A stretch of DNA of 64,000 bases from Macrothele yani (taxonomy: Eukaryota > Arthropoda > Arachnida > Araneae > Macrothelidae): assembly GCA_039090855.1 (NCBI GenBank), contig CM076996.1, forward strand, positions 44,730,469-44,794,468, in the 5' to 3' direction. A model generated the notes under the pieces. The model did not search any database. It was not told the origin of the DNA and worked only from the letters and a program-made list of their open reading frames with translations. Numbering within the stretch: position 1 is the first letter of the stretch; every line of letters starts with the position of its first letter. This document shows, in pieces, positions 41,491-51,323 of this stretch. The position numbers and the translations under genes are program-made.

Positions 41491-42689
41491 CACCGATGAG
41501 TCTTTACATTATGACCACCTACCTAATAAGCTGTAGGACCCCCTTTAGCCCGCAAAACAGCGGCCACTCGGCGAGGCATCGATTCGATGAGGTGGCGATA
41601 GGTATCTTGGGGTATCTGGTACCATAATGTCAACAGCAGGTCTTCCAGTTTCCGTACATTTCGGGGTGGGGATGATTTAGCGCGAACCCTCTTTTCCAAG
41701 TAGAACCACAAATGTTCGATTGGGTTCATGTCAGTTGAATTTGGAGGCTAGTTCATTGACAGAAAGTCACCAGCATGTTCTTCGAAATACTCCTCGACGA
41801 TTCTGGCAGTGGGGCATGACACATTATCCTGTTGGTAATGTCCATCACCAGCAGAGAACACAGTTGGCATGATTGCGTGAACTTGGTCTGCAACAATGTT
41901 TACATACCTGACAGCTGTCAGGGATTGTGCTATTGAGATAACGGGGCCCAAAGTGTCCCAAGAAAACATCGCCCAAAGCATAACGCCTGCCTGTTTCCGC
42001 CCAGCTGTGCATCCAGGTGCCATAGCCACCGTTGGTAATCGGCCTATCCGCGCTCGGCCGTCTACGTGATGCACCAGGAATCTTGATTCGTCAGACCAGG
42101 CCACTTTCTTCCAATCACCCACGGCCAATCTCAATGAACTTGAGCCCATTTCATACGTTGTTGGCGATGACGTACAGTGAGCATGAGGACCCGGCTGGGT
42201 CTTTGGCCACGCAGGCCTATGCGCAAAAAGGCTGCGATGAACTGTGTGCTGTGACACATTGCCCTGATCACCATTGTTGTAGCTGCGAGTGATTTGTCGT
42301 ACTGTGGCCCTATTGTCGCTGTGAACAATGCGCAACAGTCTCCGATCCCCTCTTGCGCGTCAATGAGCTGCGGGCACACGCGGCTAGATGACGGTTCGTC
42401 GTTTGGCCATCTGTGCACCACTTTTGATACGTACTCACTACAGCGGCTCGTGAACAACCCACAAGATCGTAGTTCCGAGGTGCCGTGCCATCCCAATTTG
42501 TCCTTTATCAAACTCCGATAAATCGCCAGCTTTTCCCATTCTGACTCCGAACACTCTACTAACCGAAAGCCGGTCTTCGGGTTGTATACAAGCATGCTCT
42601 GTGAACTTCACCTGCGCCGCTGTTCGGTGTCCAGACGTGCTCATTTCTCTAGGCTGGGGGTGGTCATAATGGAATGTCTCATTGGTGTA
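41491..42689 (-). mobile_element. Tc1-like element H1
   Basis: The right end is TACACCAATGAGACATTCCA (reverse strand, TA at 42688-42689) and the left end CACCGATGAGTCTTTACATT, where the TA target is mutated. GACCACC lies just inside the termini. Copy H2 is at 48.4-49.7 kb. Confidence 0.88.
41523..42539 (-). pseudogene. Tc1-like transposase pseudogene (H1)
   Basis: Start [20 protein letters not shown] at 42539. Frame breaks follow, then [20 protein letters not shown] and [12 protein letters not shown], and after another break a long open DDE region: KKVAWSDESRFLVHHVDGRA, AGVMLWAMFSWDTLGPV, VNIVADQVHAIMPTVFSAG and YQQDNVSCPTARIVEEYF. A stop replaces Trp before PPNSTDMNPIEHLWFYLEKR. It ends LRAKGGPTAY at 41523. 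The triad is intact, but stops and frameshifts disable it. Confidence 0.88.
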
Positions 42690-43020
42690 TAACAGACACT
42701 AATCTACATTATTAAATTAGTAATATTGTATTTTTATTTAAGGCAGAAAGACAGATGTGGGGCCACAATATTTTGTGGTTTTCCCCGGCCGTAGAAATGC
42801 CTTGTCACGCCCCTGGTTCTGATAAACGTAATCACGAGGAATATAACGTAAGAAGAGAAAGGAAAGATGGAAGCGAATTCTCGGGAAATGAGCTTTTAAC
42901 CAAAGTTTAAAACGTAGTCTAATGGCAGCATATCAAAGTTGTTATTGTTTTCTAAAAACGATCGATCTTTTAAATTGCAAAAACTGGAAACTGCGTAGAA
43001 AATCGAGGTTACAGTATTAA
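42690..43020. other. Unassigned sequence
   Basis: No gene or repeat recognised. Confidence 0.4.
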
Positions 43021-44160
43021 TACACGGTCGTATCTGAATAATATGACTGCCCCCCGAATCACAATGTACCCGCCCAGGCGCGTCACATAGTGCACGTGAC
43101 AAAGAGTCGACCACACGAAGACATAAGCGGCCGGCCAGAACGGATGAGCCATGGTGTGTTGCGTGAGCACAATAGGCAGAGAAAGGGATTTGACGTACGT
43201 TCAAAAAGGAGTGATCATTAACTACCGCACCAAGGGTGCGAACATCTCCGAAACAGCATACTTCGTGGGCTGTTCACGAGGTGCTGTAGTAACGGTGTAC
43301 CAAGAATGGACCGCTGGCACACCGAGTACCACCCGACGTCATAACTGTGGAGCCCCAAAGACCATCGACCCCAGAGGAGAACGTCGCCTCCGTCGACTGG
43401 TAACGGGCAATCGACGCGCAATAGTGCTGCATTTGACCACGCAAATGAAGGCTGGGGCACCCAGGTACGTGTCCCCGATAACAGTAAAGCGAAACCTGTT
43501 ACGCATGGCTCAGCAGTCGACGCTGCGTCAAGGCGCCCATGTTAACCCAGGTCCATCGGCAACGACGCCTGCAGTTCGCATGGGACTACCTTCATTGGAC
43601 AGTGGAAGAGTGGGAAAAGGTTGCCGACGACGACGAATCGAGGTTTCTATTCCACAGAAGTGACGGACGGTGGCAGCGTGCATGTCTGGGGGATGTTTTC
43701 CTGGTATGACCAGGGACCGCTGGTAAGACTGGACGCCAATGGCTGCCTGTCCATCCTCACTGACCACATGCATCCCTTCATGTTGGACGTTTATCATTGT
43801 GGTGATGGTGTCTACCAACAGGACAATGCGCCGTGCCTCGTCGCTAAGGGAGTGAGTGACTGATTCCAGGAACACGACAGCGATGTCTCCGTTCTCCCTT
43901 GGCCGTTGAAATCGCCCGACCTCAATCCCATAGATCACTTGTGGTACTATTTGGATAGACAGGTTCGACGTGAAGACCCACAACCACGTCATTTCCGGGA
44001 CCTCCATGCTCTGCTGCAGTCCGAATTGGTACGTGTGCCTAGGGTAACCTTCGAGGACCTCATTGCGTCCATGCCACGCTGTCTCACCACTGTAATCTGG
44101 CCAAGGGTGGTTATTCCCGTTATTAAGTAGGTGGTCAGATAATTCTAATACGACTGTGTA
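43021..44160 (+). mobile_element. Tc1-like element G (complete ends)
   Basis: TA-flanked, with ends CACGGTCGTATCTGAATAAT and, reversed, CACAGTCGTATTAGAATTAT. Length 1.14 kb. Termini are close to those of element F. Confidence 0.9.
43151..44130 (+). pseudogene. Tc1-like transposase pseudogene (element G), E-to-D at the third catalytic site
   Basis: The frame from 43151 reads IGRERDLTYVQKGVIINYRT, ISETAYFVGCSRGAVVTVYQ and RGERRLRRLVTGNRRAIV. After a frameshift near 43510 it reads FAWDYLHWTVEEWEKVADDD followed by ESRFLFHRSDGR. Another break leads to VHVWGMFSWYDQGPLV, LTDHMHPFMLDVYHCGDGVY and QQDNAPCLVAKGVSD followed by a stop. The last motif is LKSPDLNPIDHLWYYLDRQV, with Asp in place of Glu. 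It ends VVIPVIK at 44130. Confidence 0.87.
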
Positions 44161-44317
44161 TAAATAGTTTTCTCAAAGGAACTTTTTAAAGCACCGAAAT
44201 GGTGCCAAATGCAAATACATTTCTACTCATGAGGCGTATTATCGAAACCACCCCGGTCGGTTTCCATGAGTGGAAGCGACTCATAGCATGTTGGAGTAAC
44301 GTCTCCAACTCGAGCGG

Positions 44318-44935
44318 AAGGTACACTATCTGATCAAATGCTCTTACCCTGACACTTGCCTGTCCACAAACTCAGTGTAATAAGAAAGGAATTAATATCG
44401 AGTTGGTCTACCGTTTTCTACTCTATCACAGCCTCCACTCTGCCTGGAAGGCTTTCTACTAGATTTTGGTACGTTGCTTGATGGAATTGCCTACGATTCA
44501 ATCACAAGAGCATTAGTCAGATCGGTCTCTAATGTCGACCAGTTCAGCCTGGCTTGTAGTCAGTATTCCGATTCATCCCAAAGGTATTCCATGGGGAGCA
44601 CTAAATTGTCGAGAATATGATCAGGGCTCTAATCGATTCCTTCCACACCCAACTCATCAAACCATTCCTGTATGGACCTCGCTTTGGGGACGGGGACATT
44701 GCCCCATTGTTAAAGGAAAGGAACTTCACCGAACTGTTTCCATAATGTTGGGAGCACTAAACTGTCGAGAATGTCATTACAGGCCCCAGCGTTAAGATTC
44801 GTGGGAACTGGATTTAGGGACCTCAGCCCAAACCGTGAGGAACAGTCCCAGAGCACGATACCTCCTCCAAGAAACTTCACAGTTAACACAACACAGTCAG
44901 GCACGTAGCGTGTACCTTCCAACCACTTCACTCAG
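44318..44935 (-). mobile_element. Tc1-like element, family B, copy B2 (3' half)
   Basis: The 3' terminus is TACACTATCTGATCAAATGC at 44318. The copy ends where Tc1 A3 begins, at about 44935. Minus frames read [40 protein letters not shown] and [20 protein letters not shown]. This is the same segment of the family B protein that is split at 14.5-16.2 kb. The sequence downstream, toward the Glu motif, is degraded. Confidence 0.8.
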
Positions 44936-45492
44936 ACTCGTCCGATGCATGGAGGGCACCACTGCTCGCTGAATATCCGCCATCGTGGTTTTTGGGTCAC
45001 TCCGCACATGATAGACAACCCGTCGGTCCTCTCTCCGTGGTTCGTCTAGGTCTCCCAGACCTTTCCTGTCGCTGCTGCGTGCCTTATTCTATCCAAGGCC
45101 GCCAACAGCGTGCTATAGTGATATCTGCACGACCGGTATGGCGAGCAATACGGCGATAATACCATTCCGCTTCCCGTAGCCCGACGATGCGGTCCCTCTC
45201 GAACTCCTCCAACTGCTTGAATTGCTTCCGAACTTTTCTACGAGGCATACTTCACTTGCAAAGGATGCAACCAACACAACAGCACGAGTCAGAACGGCAA
45301 GCACGCGCAACAGGACGATCTTGTGTAGCCGGTCAGGCACAGACCTGTGACCCCTCCTTGCTTGCGTCACATACGCGGCCGAGCGTGATACTTGAATCAT
45401 TTGCATGTCTCACGATGTCAAACCTATAAACCAAGTTTCACTCCTGTCGGTTGCTTCCTTCTGGGTGCAACTGTTTTTTGACGATGAGTGTA
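44936..45492 (-). mobile_element. Tc1-like element, family A, copy A3 (5' part only)
   Basis: The 5' terminus is GACGATGAGTGTA (reverse) at 45480-45492. The transposase start MPRRKVRKQFKQLEEFERD is at about 45248, followed by GYGKRNGIIAVLLAIPVV in place of the usual GWSYRRIAR after a frame break. It stops after the second HTH region at about 44940, with no catalytic domain. Confidence 0.85.
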
Positions 45493-45544
45493 TACCTAGC
45501 TGCGCCGAGATTGTTTGATATGCACTGCCGAAGTCTCGCGTGTA

Positions 45545-46255
45545 TGATTCCTCCGCGGTTGCAGGCGGGTTTGTTTACGTTTTAGACAGCGGCACGTCGT
45601 GTGTTGCCATGCATTATAACAAATTCCTAGCTATTTCTGCGGGAAGTCTTCGACTAGGTTTCTTCAACCATTATTTCAAATTTAACATAACGCGCGTGAT
45701 TTATAATTTGAAATTCGATCTTGCTCAGAAGTATGTCCTTCCACCGTGGTACACGGGTTTATTTACGTTTCAGACCGCTGCTCCCATTGTGTAACTACGC
45801 ATTGTATAAAGTTCTAGGCTTTATTTTTTTCTGGAAGATTATGACTAGGTTTCTTCAACTATTGTTTCGAATTTGAAACAATCTAACGCGTGCTATTTAC
45901 AATTAGAAACTTAATCTTTCTGTTTGATGCGTCCAACTTCCAAAATATTACGAGCATCCTTCCACTATAGTTGCCAGCGGGTTTGTTTAAGATTCAGACC
46001 ACTGCTCTCAGTGTGTTACTATACTCGCCATAAATACTGCCCAGTTATTTCGGCTGGAAGATAATGACTTGGTTTCTTTAATAATTGATTCGAATTTGAA
46101 ATAACGGGCACGATTTACAATTTAAAATTTTCTTTGCTGTGTTAGATTTCCAAAATGGGGCGTGCATCCTTCCGCCGCAGTTGTCGGCTGGTTTGCTTAC
46201 GTTTCACACCGCGGCTCTCTGTGTGTTACTGCACGCTATGAATAAATTCCATTAA
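45545..46255 (+). repeat. ~210-bp tandem repeat, about 3.4 units
   Basis: CCTTCCACCGNNGTTGNCNG followed by GGGTTTGTTTACGTTTCAGAC, then TGTGTTACTNNGC and GGAAGATNATGACTAGGTTT recurs at about 45547, 45738, 45958 and 46169 (191, 220 and 211 bp apart). Diverged; no coding frame across units. Confidence 0.75.
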
Positions 46256-46465
46256 CTATATAAAAAAACAGCAGGTCCGCGATTTTTTAGAGTGGAAATA
46301 CACTGGCGGAAAGTGAAAAAAGAACACCTAGAAGGAGACGTCTGATACCAACGAAATTTATACAGCATAATAACGGAATACAGAGGATAACGTGATCAAA
46401 ACATTATGACAAAATACAGCTGTATTTGCTGGTAAACTGAAAAATAACATTTCCATGTAACATGG

Positions 46466-47490
46466 TTAGCACGAGGTTGAACCGCCATGAACTGCGTCAC
46501 ACTCTGCAATTCTGGCATGGAGTCTGTCGTACAGATGTTGGATGTAAGTTTGGGGTATTGAGTTCCAAGCATCCTCAACCTGGACGTGTAAATCGGGGAT
46601 GGTCGTGGCTGGCCATGGAGACCGGATAAGTCGTTGTCCCAGAAAATCCCACACGTGTTCAATGGGGGACAAATCCGGTGAACGTGCAAGCCATGGAAGT
46701 TGTCTCACACCCTAAAGTGCATGTTGCGTTGCACGTGCCGTGTGTGGGCGTACGTTATCTTGTTGAAGAACACAACGATGGACCGACCTTACAAATGGCA
46801 CAACAAAGAGCTGAATGATGTTGTTGATGTAGGAGGTGCTGTTTAACGTACCAGGTACAAACACTAGTTGTGTACGGGAGTGATAGCTGATCACTCCCCA
46901 CACCAGGACACCAGGTGTAGGCCCTGTGTGTCGCTGGCGGATGCAAGAAGGGTGGAGACGCTCCCCTGTGTGTCTGCGAACACGCATACGACCATCGGAG
47001 GCTCCCAATCAGAATATGCTTTCATCGCTGAACACGACAGATCGCCATTGCGTTCTCCAGTGCAGACGTTAGCGACACCACTGCAGCCGTTCCTGACGGT
47101 GGGCTGGGGTCAGAGGTACACACATGCCAGAGGCACACGTGCACGTAGTCCTGCATCCAGTAGACGGTTGCGGATTGTTCGCACAGTCACCTCAGGTGCA
47201 ACGGCAGCTCGGATTTGCGTCGCAGTGGATGTTCTGCTTGACAACACCGCTCTTCCTATGCGTCGATCGGTCCGCTCATCAGTCCGTCTGTGACTCCCGG
47301 TTCCACGTCTACTCGTGTGGGAATGTTCCTCGGACCATCTACTCCACCATCGTACCACCACCGATACTTCCCGTCTGATTCGCTCTGCAATACGACGATA
47401 CGACCACCCGGCCTCGCGGAGTCCGACTAGACGACCTCGCTCAAAGTCCGATAACTGCTGAAATCGTACACGTCTTCCATGTCCAGGCAT
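46466..47490 (-). pseudogene. Tc1-like transposase pseudogene (element I)
   Basis: Start MPGHGRRVRFQQLSDFERGR at 47490. The first 125 residues are open: REAGWSYRRIAERIRREVSV, RTDRRIGRAVLSSRTSTATQ and PEVTVRTIRNRLLDAGLRAR. After a frameshift come SVVFSDESIF, a stop in place of Cys, and LGASDGRMRVRRHTGERLHP. Then PGVLVWGVISYHSRTQLVFV, CVLQQDNVRPHTARATQHAL, a stop, and ARSPDLSPIEHVWDFLGQRL. It ends VHGGSTSC at 46466. The triad is intact. Counting the stop as a residue, 32 residues separate the second Asp from the Glu. Confidence 0.9.
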
Positions 47491-47662
47491 TGCAGCTTCT
47501 TCAGGATCTTCGCACGTGTCCGTACGCTGACGACTGATTACATTCATTTCGCCGTACTCCTTAAATACCACCGACGATAATTTGCATATTATGTCGTGCT
47601 GTGGCGTAAGCGCTCACCGGTTGATCCCGAAATTAATATCACACCTACGTAAACTCGACCCC

Positions 47663-47886
47663 GCCGCCCCGGTGGCGCAGTGGTCTAAGGCGCTGACCTC
47701 TGATCATTCGTCCGTAAGGGGTCCGGGTTCGAATCCCGGTCAGGCATGGATGTTGTGTTTGTCTTACGGTGCTGGCTCTCTCCCTTCCCTGGAGCCAGTG
47801 ACCCTAAATTAGGGACGGGCGACTGCTTATAGCCCATTGAGTTGCTCACGGTGGTCGTTAAACTCCAATCAAAAAAAAAAAAAAAA
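47663..47886 (+). mobile_element. SINE1 copy 13 (inside Tc1 element I)
   Basis: Plus-strand copy with intact boxes and a poly(A) tail. The 12-bp target duplication AAACTCGACCCC is at 47651-47662 and 47887-47898. Confidence 0.94.
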
Positions 47887-48139
47887 AAACTCGACCCCAT
47901 TAACATATGTAAATTTTATGATCGCCCGCCGATTCCTTCTTGGTGTTCTTTTTTCACTTTCCGCCAGTGTATATTTCAATGAAATGTAAATTGAATACAT
48001 GAAGTGAAATGAGAGGAAAATGGGAATTTCCTCGCATTTCATTTTTTCATAGCTTAATATTGCTATTTATCAGTTCGCACATTCTCCCCATGATCTTAAA
48101 GTCTTATTTATTTCATCGTGATGAAATCTGGATACTCCT

Positions 48140-48380
48140 GCACTCTACAATGAAACACGACTGACTATCAACGAAGTTACTATCATGACTGGCCATGCTG
48201 TAGGAGACCATGATTTAATTCCATGCATTCCAGTCATCCCATCTTTCAGTTTACTTCAGCTTAAACGCCTACAGTTTCCCGTTGTTGTCAATTTTGCCAT
48301 TAATATCAATAAGACACAGGCTCAATCATTAAAAGTTGTAGGACTCAACCTGTAAAATTCATTCTTGTTCCATGGCCTGC
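48140..48380 (+). pseudogene. Helitron PIF1-like helicase, C-terminal fragment, part 1
   Basis: The plus frame reads ALYNETRLTINEVTIMTGHA, VGDHDLIPCIPVIPS, LLQLKRLQFPVVVNFAININ and KTQAQSLKVVGLNL, then a stop and FLFHGLL. This is the end of a PIF1-family helicase, where the motif is INKAQGQSL...FSHGQLYVA.SR. Gln-Gly has become Gln-Ala. The reading is broken by Tc1 element H2 at 48381 and resumes at 49746. Such helicases are found in Helitrons and, as single-copy genes, in hosts. A Helitron source is the likelier inference here. Confidence 0.78.
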
Positions 48381-48419
48381 TACACCAATGAGTCATTACA
48401 TTACGACCACCTATCTAAT

Positions 48420-49577
48420 AAGCTGTAGGACCACCTTTAACCCGCAAAACAGCGGCCGTTCGGTGTGGCATCGATTGGATGAGGTGGCGATAGGTATCCT
48501 GAGGTATCTGGTACCCTAATGTCAACAGCAGGTCCTCCAGTTCCCATACATTTCGGGGGGGGGAGGTGGTGATTTAGCGCTAACCCGCTTTTCAAAGTCG
48601 AACCACAAATGTTCGATTGGACTCATGTCAGGTGGATTTGGAACCCAGGTATTAACAGAAAGTCACCAGCATGTTCCTCGAACCACATCTTGACAATTCT
48701 GGCAGTTTGGCATGGCTCATTATCCTGTTGGTAATGGCCATCACCAGCAGGGAACACAGCTGCCATGAATGGTTTAACTTGGTCCTTAACGATGTTTAGA
48801 TACCTTACAGCTGTCAGGGACTGTGCTATTGGGGTGGCGAAATTTTGACAAGAGTGAAAGATTTCTACTCCAAATTATATGAAAGGGATGATACATGTAC
48901 TCCAGACATCATGAAAGGTACCAGTACCAGAGTTCTTCCAGTCCTCCCAGCAGAAGTGGAGCCTAAAGTGTCCCAAGAAAACATCGCCCACAGCATATCA
49001 CCGCCGCCGCCGGCCTGTTTCCGCCCAACTGTGCGTCCAGATGCCATAGCCTCCGTCGGTAATCGGCGTATCCGCGCTCTGCCGTTTACGTGATGCACTA
49101 GGAATCTTGATTCGTCAGACCAGGCCACTTTCTTCAAATCACCCCCGTCCAATCTCGATGATCTTGAGTCTATTTCATGCGTTGTTGGCGATGACGTACA
49201 GTGAGCATGGGGACCCAGCTGGGTCTTCAGCTATGCGGGCCTATGCGCAAAAGGCTGCGATGAACTGTGTGCTGTGACACATTGCCCTGATCACCACTGT
49301 TGTAGCTGCGAGTGATTTGTCGCACTGTGCGCCAGCGGTCACTGTGAACAATTCGCGAGAGTCTCCGCCCCTCGCAGTCATCAATGAGCTGCGGACGACA
49401 CACCGCTGGACGACGGTTCGTCGTTTGGCCATCTGTGCACCACTTTTGATACGTACTCACTATAGCGGCACATGAACAACCCACAAGCTGCGCTGTTTCA
49501 GAGATCGTAGGTGCGAGGCGCCGTGTCATCACAATTTGTCCTTTATCAAACTCTGATAAATCGGCAACTTTTCCCAT
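48420..49577 (-). pseudogene. Tc1-like transposase pseudogene (H2)
   Basis: Start [20 protein letters not shown] at 49577. The N-terminal 116 residues are open: [40 protein letters not shown] and [15 protein letters not shown]. After a break: KKVAWSDESRFLVHHVNGRA, GDMLWAMFSWDTLG, then the filler. Beyond the filler, degraded remnants of the second Asp and Glu motifs are recognisable on the DNA level against H1 (48.42-48.84 kb). The filler and frame breaks inactivate it. Confidence 0.85.
48838..48960 (+). repeat. RTE-like LINE internal fragment inside Tc1 H2
   Basis: The plus frame reads ILTRVKDFYSKLYERDDTCT, PDIMKGTSTRVLPVLPAEVE. This pattern (FYS-LY, then EV-- before the KRGKAPGEDG block) is the linker just upstream of the RT domain in RTE-type LINEs. 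It would directly precede the truncation point of the 21-kb copy. It has neither the LINE 3' tail nor a target duplication. Confidence 0.65.
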
Positions 49578-49745
49578 TCTGACTCAGGACACTCTACTAA
49601 ACGAAAGCCGGTCCTTGGGTTGTATATATACTGCGCTGTGAACTTCACCTACGCCACCGTTCGGTCTTCAGGCGCTCTCATTTTTTTTTTTTTTTTTTTT
49701 TTTTTTTGGCTGTGGGTGGTCATAATGGAACCGCTCATCAGTGTA

Positions 49746-49805
49746 TATTCTGGTTACTCCTGAGTTGGTAAAAGTAAAAACCACCTCCATCTTGGTCCAA
49801 AATAA
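49746..49805 (+). pseudogene. Helitron PIF1-like helicase fragment, part 2
   Basis: After the Tc1 H2 insertion the frame continues GYS-stop-VGKSKNHLHLGPK, matching the SRVGKS.NL segment that follows HGQLYVA in PIF1-like helicases. The Arg codon has become a stop. No Helitron 3' hairpin/CTRR end was found downstream. Confidence 0.6.
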
Positions 49806-50605
49806 GTAAAACATCTTCATCTTCGTCACCACAGCGGCTCTTCAAGGCTAACTTGCGTTTCGAGTTAACTGTAGATTACGCAGATCACATCACGGTAGAA
49901 AAATGTAGATGTTTGAGATATTTCAAATTTTACTATATTCGCAGACAATAAAGACTGCTGGTTTGAGACAATTCTGCCAGCACAAGTATAGATTTTGTTC
50001 GGTATTTTTTATCTTCTTTTCATTTCAAAAACACATTTCTGTTAAACACTGTATATCCATTCAATATATCATATTCAGGAAATCTCCGAAAATGCTGCCC
50101 GGTAGTTGATTCATGTATTTTTTGTTAAACCAGGGCAACGCAGGGAACCTCCGCTGGTTTATTATATCTTAAAAACTGGATGTGGGGAGAAAAAGATCAT
50201 CCTGTCTTACGCTTGGATGAAGCTCCACGGAATAGGTCCTCCTTCTTCCAAGACGTAGACCGCTCTTAACACTTAATCATTAGACGTCTTAAGTCTGTTT
50301 CCATCTGTACACACTGAGAGAACCGATATCGTGGGATACCTGGATTCTGGGCAACGCGACGTTGTCACCTCTCTCCCTAGTGGACGAACCCACCGCTTGG
50401 CAAAACTCATGTGTATAGAGGTAGGAGGACATCACTGCATTCACGTAAACGGTAATTCGATGTTACTATGGATAAACATCGTGAGTTACATTAATTAAAA
50501 ACAAACCGTCGATGCACGATTAAACTCATAGCTGCAGTAAAAGACTCCCTATGAGTACGTGACAAACTTTACTAAAAGCTAAAAGAAATATATACAAGTT
50601 AAAAT
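49806..50605. other. Unassigned sequence
   Basis: No gene recognised. The part after about 50590 grades into the Penelope tail. Confidence 0.4.
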
Positions 50606-50608
50606 GTG

Positions 50609-50650
50609 AGATTTTTCGGGAACACACTATGGTCCCATCTTCAGATTAAC
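50609..50650 (-). ncRNA. Candidate hammerhead ribozyme motif in Penelope tail
   Basis: The minus strand reads CTGAAGA (50644-50638), a stem-loop GGGAC...GTTCCC (50636-50618, one bulged T) and then GAAA (50617-50614). CTGAAGA fits the core CUGANGA exactly and GAAA is the second core block in the right place. Stem III could be AAAT/ATTT around CTCAC. A paired stem I is weak. It lies about 170 bp after the stop codon, as known for hammerhead motifs in Penelope elements. Confidence 0.5.
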
Positions 50651-50816
50651 CTCGTATAATACATTGTGCTGACCCCTTAAATACCCAGTGCGCAGAATGG
50701 GAATGACATAAGTAGACATTGGAGATTTTGGTGCCTGCGCACCCTGATGAGAGGCAGGTCTACAAGAGGAAAACCACAATGGCAAAAATAGTAAATACAG
50801 TTCCACGTGAGAAGAG

Positions 50817-51310
50817 TTACTCTGGCTGTTGAGCTAAGTCGCTTGGAAATAAATATTTCGAAGGTTGTGGAATATCACAAGGTAACGAGTCATTACAGCT
50901 GAGATGTATTTGGGAGTTAATGTTCAAACTCTCCGCCAAAAGTAGTGATGACTTGCTTGCTGGAGTTGTTAAAATGCGAGCTTCATTCCATACGGGATAA
51001 TGAGTCCTACTGTGGGTTAAACGGGCTAGGTCTGTGTTCATGGACCCCATCCGCCCACTATAAACGTGTTCCGATAAGTGAGTCTTCAAGGAGCGGCAAG
51101 TGGAATCGATATACTGTTTAGAAGGGACATTGTTATTGTTGTCCACAGCTCGCATGGGAATACTATAAATTCCATGTCGTCCATTAGGGTTAATGGAATC
51201 TTTATCTTTTTTGATGATTGATAAGATGTTCGAAGTTTTAACACCGAATGCCAGTTCATAACGCTTGCATATATTAGACAAGATAGACTTGAGTGCAAGG
51301 AAGTAGCAAA
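50817..51310 (-). pseudogene. Penelope-like GIY-YIG endonuclease, truncated
   Basis: The minus frame reads LKSILSNICKRYELAFGVKT, SNILSIIKKDKD, GRHGIYSIPMRAVDNNNN, KQYIDSTCRSLKTHLSEHVY, then LARLTHSRTHYPVWNEARIL. GIY is intact, YIG has become YID, and the Arg (CRSLKT) and EH are present. A zinc-finger-like CC of some families is not seen. It ends FPSDLAQQPE. The RT domain is missing. The order of blocks matches the element at 22.7-25.1 kb, but sequence identity is low, so it is a different family. Confidence 0.82.
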
Positions 51311-51323
51311 TGGACCCACCATT

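Larger units (their letters stand above)
46299..47971 (-). mobile_element. Tc1-like element I (complete ends), carrying a SINE
   Basis: TA-flanked, with ends CACTGGCGGAAAGTGAAAAA at both termini (reverse-complementary), plus AGAACACC inside. 1.43 kb without the SINE. Confidence 0.94.
48381..49745 (-). mobile_element. Tc1-like element H2 (complete ends) with foreign filler
   Basis: TA-flanked, with ends CACCAATGAGTCATTACATT and, reversed, CACTGATGAGCGGTTCCATT. A long T run follows at 49682-49707. About 125 bp of RTE-like sequence replaces native sequence at 48838-48960. Confidence 0.9.
50605..51320 (-). mobile_element. Penelope-like element 2, 3' part
   Basis: Minus-strand 3' end of a second Penelope family: GIY-YIG coding region, stop at 50817, then about 210 bp of tail. 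Its 5' side is cut at about 51320, where a Tc1 fragment in opposite orientation begins. Confidence 0.82.

Noticed and set aside
50746..50760. CTGATGAGAGGC on the plus strand as a hammerhead core
   Set aside because: It lies on the strand opposite to the Penelope element, and no following stem plus GAAA is found.
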